This document shows, one piece after another, positions 36,254 to 43,423 of a stretch of DNA of 64,000 nt. How positions within the stretch are numbered: position 1 is the stretch's first letter; every line of letters begins with the position of its first letter. The DNA is taken from positions 1,736,001 through 1,800,000 of the forward strand of contig OZ254081.1 in NCBI GenBank assembly GCA_965267505.1, read 5' to 3'. Position numbers and translations under genes: made by a program. Source of the stretch: JANQHS01 sp965267505. GTDB taxonomy: Bacteria; Bacteroidota; Bacteroidia; Cytophagales; CCMP332. The notes beneath the pieces are model-generated. The model was not told the DNA's origin, ran no database searches, and saw only the letters and a program-made list of their open reading frames with translations.

Positions 36254-36814
36254 ATCACGACAACGCCAAACATATTAACCAAAATAAAGGAGGGTGATTC
36301 TTATGCCTTTGAACAACTTTTTAATTCCTATTACGAAGGCCTGTGCAATTATGCTTATAGGCTTTGCAAAGACCTTGATCAGGCAGAGGAACTCGTACAG
36401 GACCTCTTCTGCAGGCTTTGGGAGAAAAGAGAGAGTATTAGCTCAATGGAATCTCCAAAAGCATATTTCATCAGGGCTATCAGAAACAGATTTTACAACA
36501 TCATGGAGCACGAGAAGGTGAAAGAGAAAGTAGGGAAAGAGATCTTCATGGAGGCTCCCAGGGCTGCTGAAGCAATCCCTGCCTTTGATCTACAAGATAA
36601 GATCAAGCTTGCCTATGCTCAGTTACCTGAGCAATGTGCAAAGATCTTTAGGATGAGCCGTGAGGATGGGCTTAAGTACAATGAGATCGCGGAAGAATTG
36701 GGCATCTCAGTGAAAACTGTTGAAAATCAAATGGGAAAGGGCCTAAAGATCTTTCGATCTGAGCTCAAGGAATTTCTCATCCATTTCTGGGGACTAATTC
36801 TATTGTTATGGTGA
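36254..36814 (+). CDS. ECF RNA polymerase sigma factor, non-canonical start
   Basis: The reading frame after the receptor stop gives a complete Bacteroidota ECF sigma factor of about 186 residues. Region 2 contains KIKEGDSYAFEQLFNSYYEG and LDQAEELVQDLFCRLWEK; region 4 has YAQLPEQCAKIFRMSREDGL, YNEIAEELGISVKTVENQM and an amphipathic C-terminal tail. No ATG, GTG or TTG lies in this frame between the receptor stop at 36242 and the internal ATG at 36446, which would remove most of region 2. I therefore place the start at an ATC (36254; 36251 is equivalent). An AUC/AUA start, a base error or TAG read-through are all possible. FecR follows, overlapping by 7 bases. Confidence 0.78.
   Translation: MTTTPNILTKIKEGDSYAFEQLFNSYYEGLCNYAYRLCKDLDQAEELVQDLFCRLWEKRESISSMESPKAYFIRAIRNRFYNIMEHEKVKEKVGKEIFMEAPRAAEAIPAFDLQDKIKLAYAQLPEQCAKIFRMSREDGLKYNEIAEELGISVKTVENQMGKGLKIFRSELKEFLIHFWGLILLLW
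36288..36305 (+). promoter_or_regulatory. Strong Shine-Dalgarno-like AGGAGG with ATG in the wrong frame
   Basis: AGGAGG at 36288-36293 is followed after 9 bases by ATG at 36303, ideal spacing, but the ATG is out of frame with the sigma factor and opens only a 72-codon frame without recognisable features. The AGGAGG is formed by the conserved Lys-Glu-Gly-Asp codons of sigma region 2, so it may be coincidental. Initiation here would compete with the sigma reading. Confidence 0.3.
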
Positions 36815-37776
36815 ACTGGGAGAACATAGAAGAATTTTTGGCGAAATACCTTTCCGGGAATGCCACATCCGAGGAGAGAGCAGCTGTAGAAGATTGGATC
36901 AAAGAAAATCCAGCCAACCGCGAAGAATTCAATGCCTTTAAATCTGCCTGGGATCTGATCGATGAACCTATTCAGGTGGACAGGGATAAGGCATGGCAAA
37001 GAGTTTCAAACCGAATTTCTGAAGCTCAGGATATCAGAAATCAAACCCCTTTTCTCAGGATAGCCGCTGTCGTTTCCTTATTCCTGGTTTCTTCCTATTT
37101 CCTCTTTAGGTACCTCGATGGAAGCAGCTCTCAAAATTTCCAAAGCCTGAGATCTGAAACACAGCAGGAGTTGAAACTGGAGGACGCAAGTGTGGTAACC
37201 CTCAGACCTGGAGCAAAGATCTCATATCCCGAAGAATTTGCTTCCGATAAAAGGAATGTCAAACTGGAGGGAACTGCATTTTTTGATATTCAGCGTGATG
37301 AACAAAGACCTTTCCGGGTAGAGACCGATTATGGGAACATCAAAGTACTTGGAACTTCATTCCTCGTAAAAACTGATTCCGTTAAGGAAACCACCTTGGT
37401 CTATGTACAATCAGGAAAGGTTCTGGTCTTCCCCGATGAGGACCCCTTAAAGGGAATAGAAGTTACAGTAAACGAAAGTGCTGAGGTTCGACCTGGACAG
37501 GTCAGAAAGATCCAGGTTGGCAATACCAATATCATTGCCTGGAAAAGCAAGAAGATAAAATTCAAAGATGAATCGCTTGAAAAGGTTTTCAGAGACCTTG
37601 GAGAGATCTATGGGGTTAAGATCTCGGTACAAGACCCAAATCTTTTGAAATGCCGTTTTTCAGGAAAATTCAGTGGACTCGAAGTCAAGGAGGTATTAAA
37701 ACAGCTTTCGGAGATCTACGGATTTGGAGTGAATAGGAATGGAAAAGAATTTGAATTGAGCAATGGAGGCTGTTAG
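36808..37776 (+). CDS. FecR family anti-sigma factor
   Basis: A 322-residue membrane protein that would hold the ECF sigma factor and receive a periplasmic signal. The N-terminal cytoplasmic part (WENIEEFLAKYLSGNATSEERAAVEDWI) binds sigma. One membrane helix lies at about residues 79-102. The FecR domain (QQELKLEDASVVTLRPGAKISY, FFDIQRDEQRPFRVETDYGNIKVLGTSF) lies in the periplasm. A C-terminal DUF4974 domain from about residue 248 has KFKDESLEKVFRDLGEIYGVKI. It starts 7 bases before the sigma stop and ends 14 bases into the STN-domain gene, so all three genes are tightly coupled. Confidence 0.95.
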   Translation: MVNWENIEEFLAKYLSGNATSEERAAVEDWIKENPANREEFNAFKSAWDLIDEPIQVDRDKAWQRVSNRISEAQDIRNQTPFLRIAAVVSLFLVSSYFLFRYLDGSSSQNFQSLRSETQQELKLEDASVVTLRPGAKISYPEEFASDKRNVKLEGTAFFDIQRDEQRPFRVETDYGNIKVLGTSFLVKTDSVKETTLVYVQSGKVLVFPDEDPLKGIEVTVNESAEVRPGQVRKIQVGNTNIIAWKSKKIKFKDESLEKVFRDLGEIYGVKISVQDPNLLKCRFSGKFSGLEVKEVLKQLSEIYGFGVNRNGKEFELSNGGC

Positions 37777-39634
37777 GAGGATTATTGTTTTTCTGATCCT
37801 GGTTCTTTTTCAATTTCAGGTACAGTCCAGCTCCCTGGAGGACCCGATCAGTTATTCTTTTACGGATAAAGATTTTGGTTCGGTTTTAGGCGAGCTAAGT
37901 GAAATTGTCGGCTTTGATTACGCTTATAATCCGGCCAGCATTGAACCTGGGTTAAAGCTATCAGGTGACTATGATTCTGTTTCTGTAAAAAAGATACTGG
38001 AAGACTTAAGTAAGCAAGCCGGTTTAAAGTGGAATTTGTCTGGGTCTATCGTCAGATTCAGGACAGACTCAAAATTGAAGGAGAAATCAAGTTCTTCAAC
38101 TGTTTCCGGTAAGATCGTTCTTCAGGGATCTGGGGGTATGAGTGCTTCCTCCATAAAAGAACCGAATTTGAATTATACCGGTGGAACCGACGAGGACGGG
38201 AATTTCGGTTTCTTTTTACCGGTTCCTGAGTATCCCTTAAAGCTTAGGATCGAGTCGCCAGGTTATGAAGAGAAGACGGTTCATTTCAACCCCAAATACC
38301 AAAGGTCCTTTTTCGTGACCCTTCAACCGGATACCAACAATCTTGAAAATGAAGTTGATGAAAACGAGATCTCTCCGGTTTATTCAGAGGGAGATAGTGT
38401 ACGTGTTCCGGAGATCACTGATTATTTTCCAGCAAAACATTTGATTCCGGATCATCTGGTAAAAAATGCCCAATCCTCGGAATTCATCCGAGAACAGGAC
38501 GTTCAGGGTAGTATTGTAGCCGGGACAGGTAATAATGGAGAAATGTGTGGAGTGTATAAGAACAACTTTTCTTTCAATCTCCTCACTGGGTATAGTGCTG
38601 GTGTTAATGGGCTTGAAATGGGAGCCATTAATGTTAATCGTTTTCATGTATCGGGGCTTCAGATTGGGATAATAGGGAACAGTACTGGTGGACAAGTAAG
38701 AGGAGCCCAATTCTCATATTTCTATAACCAAAGTTTACTCGGAACTACCGGATTGCAATACACAGGTTTCTATAATGAAAGCAGGCAATTTGCAAGGGGA
38801 ATGCAGGCGGGCCTCGTAAATATGGTTTGGGGAAAGATGTATGGGTTCCAGGCTGCTGGTCTTTTCAATTATGTTGAAGATGAAACTTACGGACTTCAGG
38901 CTTCAGGGCTGGTTAATTATTCAGATACCAGCGTTTTCGGTATGCAGGCAAGTGGGTTGGTCAACTCCGCCCAAAATATTTATGGGGCTCAGATCTCGGC
39001 ATTAAACAGAACCGAAGGCCTTTACGGTTTTCAGGCCGGAGTAGTGAACTATTCAAGGAAGAACAGTGGATTTCAATTGGGAGTAGTAAACATTGCCGAC
39101 ACGGTTCATGGAGGATTTTTTGGTCTGGTAAATGTTTTCAGAGGAGGCTATCGAAGTATTCAAGCCTCTGCTGATGAGACCAATTCTGCTCAGCTGATCT
39201 TCAAAAGTGGATTAAGATCTTTCTACACCTTATTCGGTGGGGGATATTCTGTCCGGGAAAATAAGGATGATTTGTTTAAGGTCAGTGGAGGATTAGGCAC
39301 CCAGATTCTTCGAAAGCTTCCGATCAATTTTCAATCTGAGCTATGGTATAGCCTTTATTTCAATGAAAATGAATCCGATCATCATTTAGGGACTCTATCC
39401 TTTTTGTTACAGATAGAGTTATTCAAAAGTGTGACATTCTTTGCGGGTCCTACTGCAAACTTTTATGCCTCTAGGGATGATGAGTATTTGGTTCATCAGA
39501 TCAATAATCCACAGGGCAATACGGATTTCCGCCCTCTGAATCATCAGGGGTATATTCTATGGGAACAGCACGAACCTGATGTGTTCATGCAGGTTTGGGC
39601 TGGTGCCAGACTTGGGTTGGGAATAAATTTCTAG
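37763..39634 (+). CDS. STN-domain protein with carboxypeptidase-like domain and GxQ surface repeats
   Basis: A 623-residue exported protein. After a signal peptide, an STN domain at about residues 28-95 (FGSVLGELSEIVGFDYAYNPASI, VKKILEDLSKQAGLKW) matches the signalling domain normally fused to FecA-type receptors. A beta-sandwich like the carboxypeptidase regulatory domain follows (TVSGKIVLQGSGGM, ...FVTLQP). About ten repeats of the form G-x-Q-x-x-G-x-x-N lie at about residues 282-455 (for example GFQAAGLFN, GLQASGLVN, GFQAGVVN). The last 150 residues may form a small barrel (LGAGINF end). The repeats match the LA_2272-type surface-repeat family. It overlaps FecR by 14 bases; it is probably the outer-membrane partner of this FecR. 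Confidence 0.85.
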   Translation: MEAVRRIIVFLILVLFQFQVQSSSLEDPISYSFTDKDFGSVLGELSEIVGFDYAYNPASIEPGLKLSGDYDSVSVKKILEDLSKQAGLKWNLSGSIVRFRTDSKLKEKSSSSTVSGKIVLQGSGGMSASSIKEPNLNYTGGTDEDGNFGFFLPVPEYPLKLRIESPGYEEKTVHFNPKYQRSFFVTLQPDTNNLENEVDENEISPVYSEGDSVRVPEITDYFPAKHLIPDHLVKNAQSSEFIREQDVQGSIVAGTGNNGEMCGVYKNNFSFNLLTGYSAGVNGLEMGAINVNRFHVSGLQIGIIGNSTGGQVRGAQFSYFYNQSLLGTTGLQYTGFYNESRQFARGMQAGLVNMVWGKMYGFQAAGLFNYVEDETYGLQASGLVNYSDTSVFGMQASGLVNSAQNIYGAQISALNRTEGLYGFQAGVVNYSRKNSGFQLGVVNIADTVHGGFFGLVNVFRGGYRSIQASADETNSAQLIFKSGLRSFYTLFGGGYSVRENKDDLFKVSGGLGTQILRKLPINFQSELWYSLYFNENESDHHLGTLSFLLQIELFKSVTFFAGPTANFYASRDDEYLVHQINNPQGNTDFRPLNHQGYILWEQHEPDVFMQVWAGARLGLGINF

Positions 39635-39637
39635 GAA

Positions 39638-39652
39638 AGGGCTAAAAGCCCT
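39638..39652. terminator. Short stem-loop between convergent genes
   Basis: AGGGCT and AGCCCT form a perfect 6-bp stem around AAA, 4 bases after the STN gene stop and 6 bases before the stop of the RRM gene. There is no clear T run on either strand, so it is a possible weak bidirectional terminator. Confidence 0.4.
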
Positions 39653-39657
39653 GTGAA

Positions 39658-39906
39658 TTAGTCCTCTCTTGGATTAGCCTTTTTGACAACGATATTTCTA
39701 CCGTCAAGCTCACTTTGATCAAGCTGCTCAATAGCTTTAAGAGCTTCATCATCATTAGGCATCTCTACAAAACCAAATCCTTTGGACCGACCTTGGAATT
39801 TATCGAAAATAATCTTTGATGAGCTGACCTCACCAATGGCTTCAAAATGCTTCTTTAATCCTTCATCGTCTGTTTGATAGGATAATTTGGCAACAAAAAT
39901 ATTCAT
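39658..39906 (-). CDS. RNA-binding protein with one RRM domain
   Basis: An 82-residue single-RRM protein. RNP2 is MNIFVAKLSYQTDDEGLKKHF and RNP1 is GRSKGFGFVEM; the C-terminus is basic. Such small RRM proteins are common in cyanobacteria and Bacteroidota, often cold-induced, and bind single-stranded RNA. A conserved inverted-repeat leader precedes it (see 39920-39969). It is convergent with the STN gene. Confidence 0.93.
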   Translation of the reverse strand: MNIFVAKLSYQTDDEGLKKHFEAIGEVSSSKIIFDKFQGRSKGFGFVEMPNDDEALKAIEQLDQSELDGRNIVVKKANPRED

Positions 39907-39919
39907 ACACTAAAGTTTG

Positions 39920-39969
39920 TTCATTGAGAGACCTTCCCCAGACGGGCTGAGTATGGAATGTTCAATGAA
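39920..39969 (-). promoter_or_regulatory. Inverted repeat in the leader of the RRM gene
   Basis: TTCATTGA at 39920-39927 and TCAATGAA at 39962-39969 are perfect inverted copies separated by 34 bases. They lie 14-63 bases upstream of the RRM start and could fold into a long-loop hairpin in the mRNA leader, fitting autoregulation by an RNA-binding protein. Function inferred. Confidence 0.3.
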
Positions 39970-40017
39970 TAAGTAAGGTGACTAAGGTATCTAAAATTCA
40001 GTTCAAAAATGAAATTC

Positions 40018-40629
40018 CTAAAAGATCTTTATTAGCTCCCCTGATTTTCCACTTGAGATTACTTCTTGATAAGCTTCAAACAGGGCTTCCATGCTTATGG
40101 GTTGATGTCCAGGAAAAAATTCCGCGTACTTTTCGGCAGAATCCTCAACAAGTCCAGGGCAAACAACATTCAATCGAATTTCATTTTCCATTTCACTGGC
40201 CGCGGCGTTGACAAAGGAATGCAAACCGCCATTGATCATGGATGCTATGCTACTTCCTTGGACGGGTTTAAAGGCTAGTATACCAGAGGTCAGGTTTATA
40301 CTCCCCCCTCGTTTGAGCACCTTTGAAGCATTTCTGACCAGGTTGATTTGACCCATCATTTTACTTCGGATTCCCACGTAAAAGTCTTCTTGAGAAAGCT
40401 TCGCTAAATGATCCCATCTTGCTTCTCCGGCAACTGATATGACATGATCAATGGGTCCAAGTTTTTGGAACAGAGCAATTATCGAATTTTCAGATTCGAT
40501 ATCAATAGGATTTTCTGTATCCGACCTGGATGACGGGATCACCAGATAGTTTTCTGAAAACCTTTTATGCAGATAGCTCCCTAAGGTTCCATTTGCTCCG
40601 ATGAGTAAAATTCTTTCCTTTTCAGTCAT
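40018..40629 (-). CDS. Short-chain dehydrogenase/reductase, atypical small member
   Basis: A 203-residue SDR. The NAD(P)-binding Gly motif is LLIGANGTLGSYL near the N-terminus; SVAG matches the NNAG site, and SINLTSGILAF contains the catalytic Ser. The usual YxxxK is not clear: after the Ser, the segment SIASMINGGLHSFVNAAA has no tyrosine at the expected place, so activity or mechanism may be altered. It closes an operon with the ArsM-type methyltransferase: its ATG overlaps that gene's TAA by one base. I start it at 40629 rather than the TTG/ATG three codons earlier because of this overlap. Confidence 0.78.
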   Translation of the reverse strand: MTEKERILLIGANGTLGSYLHKRFSENYLVIPSSRSDTENPIDIESENSIIALFQKLGPIDHVISVAGEARWDHLAKLSQEDFYVGIRSKMMGQINLVRNASKVLKRGGSINLTSGILAFKPVQGSSIASMINGGLHSFVNAAASEMENEIRLNVVCPGLVEDSAEKYAEFFPGHQPISMEALFEAYQEVISSGKSGELIKIF

Positions 40630-41597
40630 TAGCAACAACCATCACCTTGATAGAAGAAAGTGGATTCAGTGATCCTTATGTTGGGATCCTTTAGCACTTC
40701 TAGATTCCCGGCTGTTTTATCGCAAACGGATAATGGCTGGTTCTTCATCAGGACATGTCCTGCTCCATCATCGAAATACTCCTTTTGACCCCAATAGATA
40801 GCCGTTTTACCTGTGAAGATGCAAGGCCCATCTTCTGGAATGGGATCCTTGATTGCCGCTATCTCCACACTTTCAATAAAAATTGGGTCTGCGATAGCAA
40901 ATTCCTTGTTTGACAAAATCCTGTATGGACGTTTTGCCCTGACTTCGATGGTCCCAAAACCGACCTCTGAAATCATTTGAAGGTACTCATGTAAGGGAAG
41001 TGCCCCGCTAAGGCATAGAGCTCTTAATCTGTCATCTTCCCGGAGATGAGATGGTATTTCTTCCTCACACACAGGGTCGGAGAGGACCAGCCTACCCCTG
41101 GGCTTAAGAACCCGATAACTTTCCTTAAGAGCTGTTTTCAAATCATCTTTTTTGAAGATGTTAAATAGGCAGTTTTGGGCCATTACATCCACTGAAGAAT
41201 CTTCTTGAGGAAGGTCCAAAGCATTCCCTTTTTTTAGCTCGATCATGGAATTTTCAAACCAGGCATTCCATTTTTCTGCTTCCTGAAGGTTTTGCTGGCA
41301 TGCTTCCAGCATTTCAGGAACCGGATCAATTCCAATAACCCCTCCTTTCTTTCTTGAGAAATATGAAAACTGAAGCAGTTCCATTCCTCCACCTACTCCC
41401 ACATAAAGAATGTTTGGCTCATTATTAAGATCTGATGGATGAACTGTGGTACCACAACCATAGTTCATCTGCTGCATTTTCAAAGGGATCTCCAGGCCAG
41501 GAAGCTTCCACATTGGGGTGGTAGTACAGCATAATCCTTCCATAGGATTTTCTGCGGCCTCACGATAAACATTCTCCGTTGTTTCAAGATAACTCAT
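40629..41597 (-). CDS. arsM: Arsenite methyltransferase, arsenosugar-type ArsM
   Basis: A 322-residue SAM-dependent methyltransferase. The N-terminal EGLCCTTTPMW and MNYGCGTTVHPSDL segments and the C-terminal GDGCC match the ArsM associated with arsenosugar synthesis. The SAM site is LYVGVGGGMELLQF, followed by IGIDPVPEMLEAC and GNALDLPQEDSSVD. The paired cysteines probably bind As(III), which is methylated. In other bacteria this ArsM sits with the radical SAM protein ArsS; no ArsS, ArsR or arsenic pump is seen here. An SDR gene follows with a one-base overlap. The call of ArsM is firm from the motifs; the arsenosugar link is by family. Confidence 0.82.
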   Translation of the reverse strand: MSYLETTENVYREAAENPMEGLCCTTTPMWKLPGLEIPLKMQQMNYGCGTTVHPSDLNNEPNILYVGVGGGMELLQFSYFSRKKGGVIGIDPVPEMLEACQQNLQEAEKWNAWFENSMIELKKGNALDLPQEDSSVDVMAQNCLFNIFKKDDLKTALKESYRVLKPRGRLVLSDPVCEEEIPSHLREDDRLRALCLSGALPLHEYLQMISEVGFGTIEVRAKRPYRILSNKEFAIADPIFIESVEIAAIKDPIPEDGPCIFTGKTAIYWGQKEYFDDGAGHVLMKNQPLSVCDKTAGNLEVLKDPNIRITESTFFYQGDGCC

Positions 41598-41701
41598 GAT
41601 GTGAAATACGCTTGATCTGCAAAATCAAAGGGTCAGATTGCTTACGAATCAAAGGAGTTTTTCAATTCCTGGTTTTTACGCAGGCTGTAAAGAATGGAGT
41701 G

Positions 41702-42046
41702 TCATTTCTTTTTCTTGCTGGATTTGGCTTTTGGGTTGAATTCGAGGCAAAGGTCAACCCAATATTCAAGGTCTTCTTCCAGATCGATGCCAATGGGTTC
41801 GACAAATACAAAGCCTTTCATAGGCCTCCCGGTAAAATCCATTTGCTTGCAGCCTTTTTTGCTTAATGCTTCTGAATATTTATCTGGATCAATTCTGGCC
41901 ATGAGGCTATCCTTGACGATTCCCAAACACATCTTGTCATCAACCATGTAGCAAAGACCTCCCATCATTTTCTTTCCTTCATAGGGAATTGATCTTCTAT
42001 CAAGGATTCCGGAAATCCTTTCTGCTAGGTATTCATCGTAAGCCAT
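41702..42046 (-). CDS. TfoX N-terminal domain protein, first of three in the window
   Basis: A 114-residue protein with YEGKKMMGGLCYMVDDKMCLGI and LMARIDPDKYSEALSKKGC, typical of the TfoX N-terminal fold, followed by FTGRPMKGFVFVEPIGIDLEEDLEYWVDLCLEF and a Lys-rich tail. TfoX itself (N plus C domain) regulates competence in gamma-proteobacteria; stand-alone N-domains have no proven role. It ends far from arsM and starts 14 bases after the lysA stop, so it may be co-transcribed with lysA. Similar proteins are encoded at 46.2 and 59.2 kb. Confidence 0.85.
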   Translation of the reverse strand: MAYDEYLAERISGILDRRSIPYEGKKMMGGLCYMVDDKMCLGIVKDSLMARIDPDKYSEALSKKGCKQMDFTGRPMKGFVFVEPIGIDLEEDLEYWVDLCLEFNPKAKSSKKKK

Positions 42047-42059
42047 GGAAGTTCTTTTC

Positions 42060-43256
42060 TCAAATATCCAATTCGATCTGGTTCTTTACAAGGTCCTCAA
42101 AATCTTCTCTTTTTCTGATCAGGTGAGCTTTCTCATCCAACAGAAGGACCTCCGGTGGCCTAAGCCTGCTATTGTAATTGGAGGACATGGAATAGCAATA
42201 GGCCCCGGCATTGTTGAACTTGAGGATGTCCCCTTTTTTCACCTCAGGAAGTATTCTATCGATTCCGAATGTGTCGGTTTCACAGATGTACCCCACGACG
42301 CTATATACTTTTTTCTCTCCATCCGGATTTGAGATGTTCTCGATCTGGTGGTAAGCATCATAAAGCATGGGCCTTAGGAAATGGTTGAACCCAGAATCGA
42401 TACCTACAAACACACAGGAAGTCGTTTGCTTAATTAGGTTGGCTTTGCATAAAAAAGACCCCGCTTCACTAACCATATATTTCCCAGGCTCAAAACAGAG
42501 GGTGTAATTTTTTCGCTGTTTCTCACAAAACTCGTTGAAGAACTCGCTGAATTTCTGCCCAAAGGAGGGTAGATCCGTATGAAGATCCTGTTCCCTATAA
42601 GCTACCTTAAACCCACTTCCGAAATCAATGAATTCCACCTCATCAAATTCTTCCACAACTGAAAAGATCAATTCTGCTGCTCGCATAAAGACCTCGGGAT
42701 CAATAATGTCTGATCCGGTGTGCGTATGTATTCCTTCGACTTTGATCCCTAGGTTTTTCACTAGTCTTTTCAATAGTGGAACCTGATGAATAGAGATCCC
42801 GAATTTTGAGTCGATATGGCCAACGGAAATATTTCGGTTTCCTCCAGCCATAAGGTGTGGATTTATTCGAATCCAAATTGGAACTTCGGGGTAATTCATT
42901 CCAAGGTATTCCAGGCTGGGAAGGTTATCTACGTTAATCCTAATACCTTTTTCAATGGCCTCGGCATATTCACTTTCTGAAATACAGTTGGGCGTAAAAA
43001 GTATATCCTCAGGTTTAAAACCGGCCCTTAAACCCAATTTGACTTCTTCAATTGAAACACAATCCAGCCCGGAACCCATGGACCGGAAAAGTTTAAGGAT
43101 TGAAAGGCTGCTAAGGGCTTTGCAGGCATAAAATACTTTCAGGGAAGGGACAGAAAAGGAATTATTAAAATTCTTGAATTGTTCCTGGATGTGATCTCCA
43201 TCATATACATATAATGGCGATCCATATTCCTCCGTGAGAGAGATCATTGGGTTCAT
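42060..43256 (-). CDS. lysA: Diaminopimelate decarboxylase
   Basis: A PLP enzyme that makes L-lysine from meso-diaminopimelate. The PLP lysine lies in VFYACKALSSLSIL; HTHTGSDI, GSGFKVAYREQD, EPGKYMVSEAG and the YVGYICETDTFG / NAGAYCYSMSSNYNSR segments follow in the usual order. Length is 398 residues, near normal. The start is the ATG at 43256 (an ATG at 43247 is also open). A -7-like TAATTTTG lies at 43286-43293 on the minus strand. Related carboxynorspermidine or ornithine decarboxylases are less likely because of the CExDxF motif and C-terminal NAGAYCYSMSSNYN. Confidence 0.93.
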   Translation of the reverse strand: MNPMISLTEEYGSPLYVYDGDHIQEQFKNFNNSFSVPSLKVFYACKALSSLSILKLFRSMGSGLDCVSIEEVKLGLRAGFKPEDILFTPNCISESEYAEAIEKGIRINVDNLPSLEYLGMNYPEVPIWIRINPHLMAGGNRNISVGHIDSKFGISIHQVPLLKRLVKNLGIKVEGIHTHTGSDIIDPEVFMRAAELIFSVVEEFDEVEFIDFGSGFKVAYREQDLHTDLPSFGQKFSEFFNEFCEKQRKNYTLCFEPGKYMVSEAGSFLCKANLIKQTTSCVFVGIDSGFNHFLRPMLYDAYHQIENISNPDGEKKVYSVVGYICETDTFGIDRILPEVKKGDILKFNNAGAYCYSMSSNYNSRLRPPEVLLLDEKAHLIRKREDFEDLVKNQIELDI

Positions 43257-43285
43257 TTTCAATTATTTCATATTTGATCAATCTT

Positions 43286-43293
43286 CAAAATTA
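43286..43293 (-). promoter_or_regulatory. Possible -7 element of lysA
   Basis: Minus-strand TAATTTTG fits the TAnnTTTG consensus and lies about 30 bases upstream of the lysA ATG at 43256. A good TTTG at -33 was not found, so the support is partial. Confidence 0.35.
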
Positions 43294-43423
43294 TAGAGAT
43301 GGATATTTATTGATGTATTTTTTATCTGGCTGAGGTAAACAATACATTGGAAAATCAGCCATTTTCAACAAAAAGAGGTGATTGGCTTTAATAACTTGCA
43401 TTCGATTACCTCGCCTACAGGCT

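Noticed and set aside
36303..36521. Small frame with near-ideal AGGAGG and ATG overlapping the sigma factor
   Set aside because: The AGGAGG arises from conserved sigma codons, the product has no features, and Bacteroidota rarely rely on such sites. Kept only as a possible regulatory note.
38608..39125. Repeated GxQ segments as a CRISPR array or DNA tandem repeat
   Set aside because: The repeat is at protein level only, codons differ between units, and it lies within an open frame with a clear signal peptide.
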